Assembly: GCA_013364255.1 (NCBI GenBank)
Contig: CP054936.1
Coordinates: 1,426,001-1,490,000, forward strand
Reading direction: 5' to 3'
From: Streptomyces seoulensis
GTDB taxonomy: Bacteria > Actinomycetota > Actinomycetes > Streptomycetales > Streptomycetaceae
Length of the DNA: 64,000 nucleotides
Position numbers and translations under genes: made by a program. The notes beneath the pieces are model-generated. The model was not told the origin of the DNA. It saw only the letters and a program-made list of their open reading frames with translations, and searched no databases. Positions 26,301-33,223 of the stretch are shown in pieces. Position 1 is the first letter of the stretch, and every line of letters begins with the position of its first letter.

Positions 26301-26311
26301 GCGAGGGCTGA
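23297..26311 (+). CDS. NRPS terminal protein: C domain, adenylation remnant, T domain, extended short-chain dehydrogenase
   Basis: A 1004-residue protein with an unusual order of parts. The condensation domain (about 50-480) has an intact HHIAIDG motif (His179-Gly185). Residues about 520-595 resemble only the C-terminal subdomain of an A domain; the A10-like motif reads AGTLDR with Thr for the essential lysine, and the whole N-terminal ATP-binding core is absent, so it cannot activate an amino acid. A carrier domain follows with GGHSL (Ser644). From about 705 to the end is an extended SDR/NDP-sugar-epimerase-like Rossmann domain, with TGATGGVG (710-717) and YGRAK (Tyr830, Lys834). It sits where a thioester reductase would be, so reductive release or a tailoring step on the bound peptide is inferred. 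It overlaps the previous gene by 11 nt. Confidence 0.88.
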   Translation: MSTDADPTAPDRQRRLQRDLLLRARSAAARRTPAAPVGAAPAGPGAAPRGVRLPLSRAQRRLWLLERLGGAGDSYHVPFATRVRGPFDPAAFTTALTALVARHGILRTRYAEHDGEPYQEVLPAPDAVPVPVVDTPATDAPGPLRRETARPFDLAAGEAVRALVLRHGPQDHTVMLTFHHIAIDGGSLETAAAELAALYAAAVDGTGRLALPAAPQYADHACREHEGVPGLRPALERWSALLADAAPPRLPRPSADPSRTPAGSPDGAPHSAAVRAVPLAATLPEALRASGAERRATLFAVSLTAAFAALHRLTGDDDLVIGVAGTHRGGTAMRGLVGLCVNTLPVRVSATGDPSFAELLRRVRDALLEAQRHRHIPFDLVLERLGERARGADGTALVRVTADVLGEPTVLRLPGASAAYVDVPAGHAKFTLSYGLDLGDPARPAALVQYDRDALDEAVAEATARDYAALLTAAATDPDRPLSDLPVPEAASGPEAASGSDAEADPDGQAVPEVKETPDARHPAEAALRAHPQVADAVVVRPAEGPAVAYAVLRDSVGPSRHELLGLLRRSLALAPEAVPATVTPLDALPRTPAGTLDRSRLPGAPAPKDPAAPRAAAVTGAFTALLGVAASPDDDFFALGGHSLVAVRLAERLRTALGLPLTGLDVLQARTPRSLTALLDERAARQSAARAARGPARSRTVRPGTVLVTGATGGVGAFVLRELAARGRPVLALARPESAHLIAAEGVDVVEGDLSDPAGLRAAVADADAIVHAACTFTRHEVDVAATAAMVDAWRRGPFVFVSSVDAYGHPEVDRVGEELPPHEPVSPYGRAKLDCEELVLRAAGTEGRGGASAVRSPLVWGAHDRLREQLRWGAVGGLYQAARQGGPIELPRPGAAGHPWYGVAWVHAAALARAVVECLDRPVHGVANAVSGHVSWHDLAQDLTRLMGTGAGVRESDDVPRDLDHRWHYDSARLAGPLRPLPGEDRGTVLAEMIDGRTHGEG

Positions 26312-26404
26312 CGCGCGGGCGGTGTTCTCGGACTGCCGCAGGGGCCGTGGACGGGTGATGCCGGGGACGGTCACCGTGGTCGTGAGGCAGCGGAACATCG
26401 GATG

Positions 26405-26830
26405 TCACGGTACGGCGCTCGGGCTGCTCCCCGTCCCCGGCCCCGGCCCGTCGCCGCCGTCTCCGGCGGTGGCCGCGGGAGAGGACGCGGTGGGCAGGGG
26501 GGACGGCACGGCGGGGGTCTGGGCGGGGACGGGTGTGGCGGTCGCCGTGGAGGCGGCGGTGGAAGCGGGGGCGGTGGCCGGGGGAGCGAGCGGAGGCAGG
26601 GGCGCCGGGCGGGTGGCCGCCGTGGTGGGCCACAGCAGGGCCGCGGCGGCGATCACCGCCGTGGTCGCGCCCCCCGCGGCCACCGCGCGCAGCCCGCGAC
26701 GCCGGGCCGCTCGGCGGCGGATCCCCTCGAAGGCGCCGGGCGGCGGCGCCAGCACCGCCGGGTCCCGGCGCAGCAGCGTGGCCAGCTCCTCGTCGCCGCC
26801 TTCGTCCCAGGGCTCAATGGGTGTGATCAA
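26405..26830 (-). CDS. Membrane anti-sigma factor-like protein
   Basis: A 141-residue single-pass membrane protein encoded immediately after, and overlapping by 17 nt, an ECF sigma gene. Residues 1-48 are cytoplasmic and acidic then arginine-rich (WDEGGDEELATLLRRD, RRRAARRRG). One transmembrane helix lies at about 50-70, and the outer 70 residues are a Pro/Ala/Thr/Ser stalk. No zinc-binding anti-sigma motif is present. The TTG start at 26830 is supported by GGAGGAC placed 3 nt upstream. Position and topology suggest it holds the sigma factor at the membrane and releases it on an envelope signal; sequence alone does not prove this. Confidence 0.72.
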   Translation of the reverse strand: MITPIEPWDEGGDEELATLLRRDPAVLAPPPGAFEGIRRRAARRRGLRAVAAGGATTAVIAAAALLWPTTAATRPAPLPPLAPPATAPASTAASTATATPVPAQTPAVPSPLPTASSPAATAGDGGDGPGPGTGSSPSAVP

Positions 26831-27311
26831 GTCGTCCTCCGAGACGGGCGCGCAGGTACTCGCGGGCGGCGTGCAGGTCGGCCTTGACGGTGCCTTCTCT
26901 TCGCTCCGTCAGCCGGGCGATCTCCCGGACCGGAAGGTCGGCGTAGTAGTACAACAGGACGACGGTGCGCAGCCGTTCAGGAAGCGACTGCACCAACATC
27001 CGTACCGGCACCGACGTTTCCGCGCCCTCTTGCGGGCGGGCGAGTGCGGCCTCGGCGCCGACGCGCCGCACCGCCCGGCGTTCGCGCTCCAGTTTGCGCC
27101 AGTGGTCGCGGACCAGGTTGGCCGCGGTGACGTAGAGGAAGCCGCGCGGTTCCTCGACGGCGGTCCAGCGCGTCCACAGGCGGGTGAACGCCTCGGAGGC
27201 GATCTCGTGGGCGGTGCCGTCGTCGTCCACCAGACGGCGGCACCAGCCGGCGAGACGGGGGTAGAGGTCGGCGAACAGCTCGGCGGCTGCCCTGTCCTTG
27301 GACCGGCTCAA
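26814..27311 (-). CDS. SigE-family ECF RNA polymerase sigma factor
   Basis: A 165-residue extracytoplasmic-function sigma factor. Region 2 spans about 8-75 (LFADLYPRLAGWCRRLVDDD, HEIASEAFTRLWTRW). Region 4 spans about 108-158 (SLPERLRTVVLLYYYADLPV, then TERREGTVKADLHAAREYLR). The start is TTG at 27311, with GGAGAGAG directly upstream, so both this gene and its partner use TTG. It would recruit RNA polymerase to envelope-stress-type promoters. The overlapping anti-sigma gene and the sortase and wall-protein genes upstream on the same strand suggest one cell-envelope unit. Confidence 0.93.
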   Translation of the reverse strand: MSRSKDRAAAELFADLYPRLAGWCRRLVDDDGTAHEIASEAFTRLWTRWTAVEEPRGFLYVTAANLVRDHWRKLERERRAVRRVGAEAALARPQEGAETSVPVRMLVQSLPERLRTVVLLYYYADLPVREIARLTERREGTVKADLHAAREYLRARLGGRLDHTH

Positions 27312-27357
27312 CTCTCTCCAAGGGGCGGATCGGCGGTGGGGCGGGGCGGGGGCGGGA

Positions 27358-28026
27358 TCATGGCGTGTGCGTCACGGCGGTCAGGGTCGCGAACACGATC
27401 ACGTTGTCCGCATAGCCGTCTCCGGCTCGCGGGCCGCCGCAGGTGATGAGGCGCAGTTCCGGGCGGTCGGTGTCGCCGTAGACCTCACGGGTGGGGAAGC
27501 GGTCCTTGGCGACGGTACGCACCGCGTCCACCGTGAAGGTCGCCGAGGTCCCGTCCGCGAGGCGGACGACGGCGTGCGCGCCCGGCCGCAGCCGCGACAG
27601 ACGCAGGAACACGCCGTCCCCGTAGCGGCCGACGGTCACATGACCGAGGATCACCGACGGCCCGAGCCGGCCGGGTACGGGCGAGCCTTGGTACCAGCCG
27701 GCCGGGGCATGCGCCGCGACCGGCGGCACCTGCACCGTCCGGTCGGGCGCCAGGCCGAGCCGCATGAGCGGGGTGTCGACCCCGATGTCCGGGATGCGCA
27801 GGCGTACCGGTGTCGACCGCGCGATCGGGGTGGACGCGGCCTCGGGTGAGGTCTCCGGAGGTTCGGCGGCGGTCGTGCTCCGCGCCGCGCTCCCCGTCGT
27901 GCTCGCCGCCGCGCTGCCCGCCGGGGGTGACGCCGCGGGGGAGGCCTGGCAGCCGGTGACCGCACAGGCCGTCAGGCAGAGCGTGGCGAGGATCGCCGGC
28001 AGCGTGGTCGTCCGGTACGCCCGCAC
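27358..28026 (-). CDS. Class F sortase, probable lipoprotein or membrane-anchored
   Basis: A 222-residue transpeptidase-like protein acting outside the membrane. The N-terminus carries a signal sequence with cysteines at TAC and VTGC, the latter fitting a lipobox, followed by a Ser/Ala/Thr/Pro linker to about residue 65. The sortase domain (about 70-220) has the catalytic His in ILGHVTVGRYG and the Cys in RLITCGG, with DNVIVFA near the end, the layout of actinobacterial class F sortases. The start is GTG 28026, three bases after the stop of the small wall protein, so the two are co-translated. Class F sortases often lack a known substrate; here one candidate is adjacent. Confidence 0.9.
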   Translation of the reverse strand: MRAYRTTTLPAILATLCLTACAVTGCQASPAASPPAGSAAASTTGSAARSTTAAEPPETSPEAASTPIARSTPVRLRIPDIGVDTPLMRLGLAPDRTVQVPPVAAHAPAGWYQGSPVPGRLGPSVILGHVTVGRYGDGVFLRLSRLRPGAHAVVRLADGTSATFTVDAVRTVAKDRFPTREVYGDTDRPELRLITCGGPRAGDGYADNVIVFATLTAVTHTP

Positions 28027-28029
28027 GGG

Positions 28030-28395
28030 TCAGCCCCGGGCCTTGAGCCTGCGGCGCAGCACCAGCGTGCCGGCGCCGAGGACCAGGGCCGCCGCGCCTG
28101 CCGACGCCGTCACCGTCGCCCCCGTCGTCCCGGACGCCTCGGACGGCACCCCGGTGTCCGGGGCGCCCGAGGGCACCGCGCTGACTTGGCCCGCGCCGCT
28201 CGACGAGGCGGGAGCGGGGACCGGCGTGGCGGTGGCGGAACCCTTGCCGGCCGGCGACTGCGCGGCTGCGGGAGTGCTGCCGTTCCCGGGGACGGGACGG
28301 GCGGAACCGCCGCTGTCGGCCAGGGCCGTTCCGGCTCCGGCCGTGGCCAGCACCACGGCGCAGCCGAGGGCTGCCAAGTAGGACCGTACGCGCAT
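28030..28395 (-). CDS. Small secreted protein with sortase-type C-terminal signal (APDTG)
   Basis: A 121-residue protein with an N-terminal signal peptide (cleavage near ALADS, residue 27) and a Ser/Ala/Pro/Gly-rich stalk. At the C-terminus it has the three parts of a sorting signal: pentapeptide APDTG (about 79-83), a hydrophobic helix (about 95-113) and a basic tail RRRLKARG. APDTG differs from LPxTG and from the LAxTG of class E sortases. Since the next gene downstream encodes a class F sortase, this is its likely substrate. GAGGGAG precedes the ATG. It has no other domain, so it may be a surface stalk or adhesin-like spacer. Confidence 0.78.
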   Translation of the reverse strand: MRVRSYLAALGCAVVLATAGAGTALADSGGSARPVPGNGSTPAAAQSPAGKGSATATPVPAPASSSGAGQVSAVPSGAPDTGVPSEASGTTGATVTASAGAAALVLGAGTLVLRRRLKARG

Positions 28396-28674
28396 GAGGA
28401 GTCTCCCTCGATCGGCCCGGCCGCCCCTTCACGGGGCGCCGGGCGGCTTTCCGGTGCGGAATCGGGGGGAGAGACGACGCAGCACCGGCCGGGGTTGTAA
28501 AGGGATGGCAAAGAGCGGAGGCCGTCGACGCGGGCGAGGATGAGGACGCCGGGAGTCGCCGTCCCGGGTGCGGAACGTTCCGCTTCGCAGGCGCCGCGGG
28601 CCGCACCCTCACCGTCCGGGCCGCCGAGGGCCGCGAGGCGCCGCGCCTGCGCCGAGCCCCGGGCTCCGGGGGCG
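28396..28674. other. Intergenic region upstream of the sortase operon
   Basis: Holds the presumed promoter of the minus-strand sortase operon and a weak hairpin CGCCCC-TTCAC-GGGGCG (28422-28438). No gene is evident. Confidence 0.4.
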
Positions 28675-29082
28675 TCACGCGGGAGAGGCCGCCGCGCCCT
28701 TGAGGGCGGGGATCAGCTCCGCGATCCGTTCCAGCCGGTCGCGCTGGGAGCGCGGTCCCACGGCGCCGAGGCGGACGACGACGTGCCGGGCGCCGGCGGC
28801 GGCGTACCGGCCCAGGTGCGCGAGCACACGGTCCGGGCCGCCGGAGACGACGGCCCGGATCTGCTCCAGTTCCGCCAGCGGCATGCCGTACGTGACGCGC
28901 GCGTAGGAGTCTGGTGCCCGCCGGCCGCTCTCGGCGTCGTCGTCGATCCGCGCCGAGACGAACAGCGCGGGGGTGACGTCCCCGGCCGCGAGGTGGTGGC
29001 CGCCCTCGACGCCGTCGGCCCGCCCACCGTCTGGGACGGCACCCCGGAGCGGGCCGTCGGGCCGTCTGGCCGTCTGCGTCAC
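28675..29082 (-). pseudogene. C-terminal remnant of a luciferase-like (LLM class) flavin-dependent oxidoreductase
   Basis: The 135-codon frame reads as the last third of an F420/flavin-dependent monooxygenase of the bacterial luciferase family. Diagnostic parts are DVTPALFVSARI, YARVTYGMPLAELEQIRAVV, GGPDRVLAHLGRYAAAGARHVVVRL and the closing RLERIAELIPAL helix. The N-terminal barrel, including cofactor and substrate residues (roughly 150-200 residues), is missing, and I find no matching sequence upstream in another frame. The GTG at 29082 has no obvious ribosome site. It is best read as a decayed gene fragment; a short expressed protein is possible but would lack a complete barrel. Confidence 0.7.
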
Positions 29083-29167
29083 TCCGCTGGACTGGCGCCG
29101 GCGGCTGGTCGGCTGACGGACCCGCCGGGCGCCGCCGCGCCCCGGGGAAGCCGGCGGGTCAGCCGGG

Positions 29168-31030
29168 TCAGCCGACCTTCAGGCGGGCCGCCAGGCGCAG
29201 CGCGCCCGGTGCGAGGCGGCTGACCAGGCGGGCCGCCTTCGCCTCCACGGTGACCGGCACCACGGCCCGCCCGGTGCGCACCGCGTCGAGGATCTCGGCG
29301 GCGACCTTCTCCGGCGGGAAGCCGCGCCGGGCGTACAGACCGGAGAACTTCTTCTGCCGGCGCTCCTGTTCGGCCGCGTCCACCCCGGAGAAGGTGGTGG
29401 TGCGGGTGATGTTGGTGTTCACGATGCCGGGGCAGATCGTGCTCACGCCGATCCGGTCCCGGGCCAGTTCGGCGCGCAGGCAGTCGGAGAGCATGAACAC
29501 CGCGGCCTTGCTGGTGGCGTACGCGGCGAGCATCTTGGAGGGCAGGTAGGCGGCGGCCGAGGAGAGGTTGACGATGTGCCCGCCCGCGCCCCGCTCCTTC
29601 ATCAGCGCGCCGAAGGCGCGGCAGCCGTGGATGACGCCCCACAGGTTCACGTCGAGGACGCGCCGCCACTCCTCCTCGGTGGTCTCCAGGAACGTGCCGG
29701 AGTGGCCGATGCCCGCGTTGTTCACCACGACGTCGGGCACGCCCTGAGCGTCGGCGACGGCCGCCGCGAACGCCTGCACGGCGGCGGCGTCGGAGACGTC
29801 GACGCGGTGCGTCTCGGCCTTCGCGCCGAGCAGCCGGGCGAGTTCGGCGGTGCGGTCCAGGCCGTCCCGGTCCAGGTCGCACAGGGCGAGGTCGGCGCCC
29901 CGCTCGGCGAAGGCGAGCGCGGTGGCCCGGCCGATGCCGCTGCCGGCGCCGGTGATCACCACCAGCTTGCCCGCGAACTCGGCGGCCTCACCGGCCGGGC
30001 CCTGCGCCCGGCCGGTCCGCGCCTTGGCGAGGGCGTCAGCGGCGGGCGCGCCCTCCTGGTGTGCGGTGAACTCGCGGATCATCCGTGCCACGGTGGTTCC
30101 CTTCTCCAGCAGCGCCGACCAGTGGGTGGCGGGCAGTTCCCGCCGCCACAGGTGCGGCGCCCATTCCTCCAGGCCCTCGGAGAGCGCCGGGCTGACGTAG
30201 TGGTCGTCGGTGAGGGTGATGACCTGCACCGGTACGGCGGTGGGCCGGGGCGTGGGGTGCAGCAGCCGGGGCAGCATGTTGGCCCGGTAGAGCCGTACCC
30301 CGCGCGCGGCGTCCCCGGCGAGCGTGCGCTGCGGATGGTCCGCGCGGGGCGTGACGCGCTCCAGGTCGCGCAGGACCCGCGGCCACGCCCGGGCGAGCCC
30401 GAGCCGCCAGGCGGCCGGTGCGAGCACCGGCAGGTGGAAGAGGTAGATGTACCAGGAGTGCACGCCCTGCGCGGCGAGCTGCTTGAGGTGCCGGGGCGTG
30501 GGCCGCCGCACGCGCCGGCGCAGCCAGAATCCCATGTGGTCCAGGCACGGCCCGGACAAGGTGGTGTACGAGGCGACGCGCTCGGCGGAGCGGGGATCCG
30601 TGACGGCCTCCCAGGCCTGGATGGAGCCCCAGTCGTGCGCCACGACGTGCACCGGCCGGTCCGGGGAGGTGGCGTCGGCCACCGCGAACAGGTCCCGCGC
30701 CAGCAGTTCGAGGCGGTACTCCTCGGTGGTCCGCGGTGAGTTGGAGGCGCCGGCGCCGCGTACGTCGTAGCGCACCACGTGGTGGTCCACGGCGAGGTCG
30801 GCGGCCACGTCGTCCCACACGGCGTGGGTGTCGGGATACCCGTGGACCAGCAGGACCGTCGGACGGGTCGGGTCGCCCTGCTCGTACACGGCCAGGGAGA
30901 GCGCGCCGGAGCGCACCCGGCGTCCGCGCACCGCGCCCGCTCCGGTGTCCGCCGGACCGTCCTGCCGCTCGTTCGCACCGCTCTCGCGCACGTCACTCCT
31001 CTTGTTCCGCTTGTTCCGCTCGGTCGCCAT
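29168..31030 (-). CDS. EphD-like fusion of alpha/beta hydrolase (epoxide hydrolase type) and short-chain dehydrogenase
   Basis: A 620-residue two-domain enzyme. The N-terminal alpha/beta hydrolase (about 35-335) has the oxyanion motif HGYPDTHAVW and nucleophile Asp in VAHDWGS, as in epoxide hydrolases. The C-terminal classical SDR (about 365-600) has TGAGSGIG, NNAG and the YATSK catalytic pair. Mycobacterial EphD has the same architecture and is linked to lipid metabolism. The ATG at 31030 is used; a GTG at 31048 overlapping the previous stop (GTGA) is the alternative and would give six more residues. Last gene of a four-gene operon under the TetR-type regulator, which together suggests oxidation and further processing of a lipid-like compound. 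Confidence 0.88.
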   Translation of the reverse strand: MATERNKRNKRSDVRESGANERQDGPADTGAGAVRGRRVRSGALSLAVYEQGDPTRPTVLLVHGYPDTHAVWDDVAADLAVDHHVVRYDVRGAGASNSPRTTEEYRLELLARDLFAVADATSPDRPVHVVAHDWGSIQAWEAVTDPRSAERVASYTTLSGPCLDHMGFWLRRRVRRPTPRHLKQLAAQGVHSWYIYLFHLPVLAPAAWRLGLARAWPRVLRDLERVTPRADHPQRTLAGDAARGVRLYRANMLPRLLHPTPRPTAVPVQVITLTDDHYVSPALSEGLEEWAPHLWRRELPATHWSALLEKGTTVARMIREFTAHQEGAPAADALAKARTGRAQGPAGEAAEFAGKLVVITGAGSGIGRATALAFAERGADLALCDLDRDGLDRTAELARLLGAKAETHRVDVSDAAAVQAFAAAVADAQGVPDVVVNNAGIGHSGTFLETTEEEWRRVLDVNLWGVIHGCRAFGALMKERGAGGHIVNLSSAAAYLPSKMLAAYATSKAAVFMLSDCLRAELARDRIGVSTICPGIVNTNITRTTTFSGVDAAEQERRQKKFSGLYARRGFPPEKVAAEILDAVRTGRAVVPVTVEAKAARLVSRLAPGALRLAARLKVG

Positions 31031-31044
31031 CCGGTCGCCGCCGT

Positions 31045-31935
31045 TCACCGGGCGGCCGCGAGCGCGCGGCCGCGGTGGACGTGCGGGAGGTCGTCGTCGA
31101 GCCAGTAGGCGTCGTCCTCGGTGACCACCAGCAGCTCCTCGAACTTCAGGCCCACGTCGCGGAAGCCGACGTGCGGCTCGACCGCCCACAGGCCCGGGGT
31201 CGGGGCGTGCCGGGAGGCGCGGCCGTCGGCCCACAGCGGGGAGCGGCCGTGCAGCCGCTCGCTGATCAGCTCCCGGCCCAGGGTCTGGAGGGTGCGCACG
31301 CCGAAGCCGAACAGGTTGACCCCGGCCGGCAGCCGCTGCTCGCGCATCCGGGTCACCTGGTGGCCGATGACCCGGCCTGGGTAGACCTGGTGCCGGTTGT
31401 CGTAGCCGTGCTGGGCGATCTTCGCGTCGACCGCCGCGTACACCTCGTTCAGGGTCCGCCGCTCGCGCACCAGCCGCACGATCAACTCCCGGTACTCCAG
31501 GAGGTCTTCGGCGATCCGGTCCCAGACGGGGTTGTCGCCGACCTTGCCCGCGTAGCCGATGTCGGCGGTGTAGCCGTCGACCACGGGCGCGCAGTCCAGG
31601 ACGTACGACATGCCCTCGGCGAGCCGGCGTCCGGTGGCGAAGAACTGGAGCGGGGTGTGGAAGTGGCGGAAGGCGGTGCGGTCGCCGAACCAGGCGAACG
31701 GCACGTGGAAGAAGTCCTGCACGCCCTCGGCGACCAGTTCCCGGCGCAGCCGCCGGGCGGCCTCGCGCTCGGTGACGCCCGGCTCCAGCCAGGCGGCGGT
31801 CCGTTCGGCGCACCGGTAGGCGAGCTGCTGGAGTTCGCGGAAGCGGTCGAGGTCGTGGGCGTCGAAGGGGAAGGCGGGCGGCTTGCCCGCGCCGGCGCGG
31901 ACGCCGGTGCGGTGGTGGGTGCGCGGGTCGCTCAT
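31045..31935 (-). CDS. M24 family metallopeptidase-like protein
   Basis: A 296-residue pita-bread-fold protein of the methionine aminopeptidase/creatinase family. The candidate metal ligands are present: Asp in VLDCAPVVDGYTADIGY (two aspartates 10-11 apart), His in VIGHQV, Glu in AVEPHVG and Glu in FEELLVV. It lacks the N-terminal creatinase domain and carries inserted segments around the VGDNPVWDRI and RMREQRLPAG regions, so peptide cleavage is not certain. Some family members hydrolyse small C-N or P-O bonds. ATG 31935 opens the conserved part. Its stop overlaps an alternative start of the EphD-like gene, and it belongs to the same operon as the ferredoxin reductase and diiron-like hydrolase. 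Confidence 0.85.
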   Translation of the reverse strand: MSDPRTHHRTGVRAGAGKPPAFPFDAHDLDRFRELQQLAYRCAERTAAWLEPGVTEREAARRLRRELVAEGVQDFFHVPFAWFGDRTAFRHFHTPLQFFATGRRLAEGMSYVLDCAPVVDGYTADIGYAGKVGDNPVWDRIAEDLLEYRELIVRLVRERRTLNEVYAAVDAKIAQHGYDNRHQVYPGRVIGHQVTRMREQRLPAGVNLFGFGVRTLQTLGRELISERLHGRSPLWADGRASRHAPTPGLWAVEPHVGFRDVGLKFEELLVVTEDDAYWLDDDLPHVHRGRALAAAR

Positions 31936-32096
31936 GAGGGCTCGTCTCGCCTTCGTCTGCGGTCGTCGGGCGGCGGGGGCGGGTGGTGCGGCGGGTGCGG
32001 CGGTGACGTCAGGGGCGTCAGCTGTGCCACAAGGCCGGGTGGGCCCGGCGGGCGCCGGGGCGGCCGGGCGGGGCGGCGGCGCGGGGCGGGGGCGGG

Positions 32097-33188
32097 TCAC
32101 ACGTCCAGTTCGAGACACGTGCCTGCGGCGGCGCGCGAGACGCACACCAGCATCTCGCCGTCCGCCCGCTGGCGCGGGGTCAGCTTGCGGTCGCGGTGCT
32201 CCACGGCGCCGGAGCGCACCCGCAGCTTGCACACACCGCAGAAACCCTGCCGGCAGGAGTACGGGGTGGCCGGGTTGTCGGCCCGCAGCACGTCCAGCGC
32301 GCTCCGGTCCGCCGGTACGGCCAGCTCCCGGCCGTCGCGCAGCCGCAGCGTGAACGGCTCGCCGTCCACGATCGGCGGCGCGCCGAACCGTTCGAAGTGC
32401 AGTGCCCCCGCCCCGCTGCCCTCGAAGGCGCCGCGCACCGCGTCCAGCATCGGCGCCGGACCGCAGCAGTAGACGGCGGCGCCCTCGGGAGCGCGGGCCA
32501 GCAGAGCGGCGGCGTCCGGGACGCCGTGCTCGTCGTCGGCCCAGATCTCCACCCGGCCCGGATGGCGCCGGGCGAGCCGGTCTAGTTCGTCGGCGAAGGG
32601 CAGCGAGGCGCGGGTGCGGCCGCTGTGCACCAGCCGCCAGTCCAGGTCGCGCCAGGCCGCCTCGCGCGCCATCGGCAGGATCGGCGTGATGCCGATGCCG
32701 CCCGCCAGCAGCAGCACCGCGCGGTCGCCCGCGAACGGGAACGCGTTGCGCGGACCGCGCACCGTCACCCGGTCGCCCTCGCCCAGCTCCCGGTGCACCT
32801 CGGCCGATCCGCCCGCGCCGTCCGCGATCAGCCGCACCGCGATCGTGTACGCGTACCGGTCGGCCGGGTCGCCCGCCAGCGAGTACTGCCGCTGCCGTCC
32901 CGAGGGCAGGTGCAGGTCCAGGTGCGCCCCGGGCTGCCACGGCGGCAGCAGCCGCCCCTCCGGCGTCGTCAGCCGCAGCGAGACGACGTCCTCGGCCACC
33001 ATCCGGCGCCGCGCCACGGTGAGCCGGTGCGGACGCTCCTCGGCGGCGGGACGCCGGCCGTAGCCGTCCCGGGCGGTGGTGAGCGGGAGGTACACCCCCA
33101 TCATCCGCTCCATGAAGCGGAAGTAGCGGTCGGCGCGGGGACGGCCGTACAGGTCCGGCGGGGTCGGGGCGGGGTGCGGGCGGCTCAT
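32097..33188 (-). CDS. Flavodoxin/ferredoxin reductase fused to a 2Fe-2S ferredoxin domain
   Basis: A 363-residue electron-transfer protein that would move electrons from NAD(P)H through flavin and a 2Fe-2S cluster to an oxygenase or desaturase. The FAD-binding barrel (about 50-150) has RQYSL, and the nucleotide-binding domain (about 155-265) has GGIGITP and YCCGP. The C-terminal plant-type ferredoxin domain (about 275-363) holds the cluster motif CRQGFCGVC with the fourth cysteine in MLVCVS. The order resembles mycobacterial Rv3230c, which serves a fatty acid desaturase, so the upstream ferritin-like protein may be its acceptor. ATG 33188 is the first good start; 161 nt separate its stop from the M24 gene. 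Confidence 0.92.
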   Translation of the reverse strand: MSRPHPAPTPPDLYGRPRADRYFRFMERMMGVYLPLTTARDGYGRRPAAEERPHRLTVARRRMVAEDVVSLRLTTPEGRLLPPWQPGAHLDLHLPSGRQRQYSLAGDPADRYAYTIAVRLIADGAGGSAEVHRELGEGDRVTVRGPRNAFPFAGDRAVLLLAGGIGITPILPMAREAAWRDLDWRLVHSGRTRASLPFADELDRLARRHPGRVEIWADDEHGVPDAAALLARAPEGAAVYCCGPAPMLDAVRGAFEGSGAGALHFERFGAPPIVDGEPFTLRLRDGRELAVPADRSALDVLRADNPATPYSCRQGFCGVCKLRVRSGAVEHRDRKLTPRQRADGEMLVCVSRAAAGTCLELDV

Positions 33189-33223
33189 GACGCGGTCCTC
33201 GGTGTCGGCGGGCGGCGGAGGTC

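Noticed and set aside
28540..29223. A 227-codon plus-strand frame across the luciferase-like remnant
   Set aside because: No domain is visible, while the minus strand clearly encodes an LLM-family C-terminus.
31028..31060. Treating the EphD-like protein and M24 enzyme as one long fusion (frame open to 31813)
   Set aside because: The upstream part of that frame is arginine-rich nonsense and the M24 enzyme is clearly read in another frame with its own stop at 31045.
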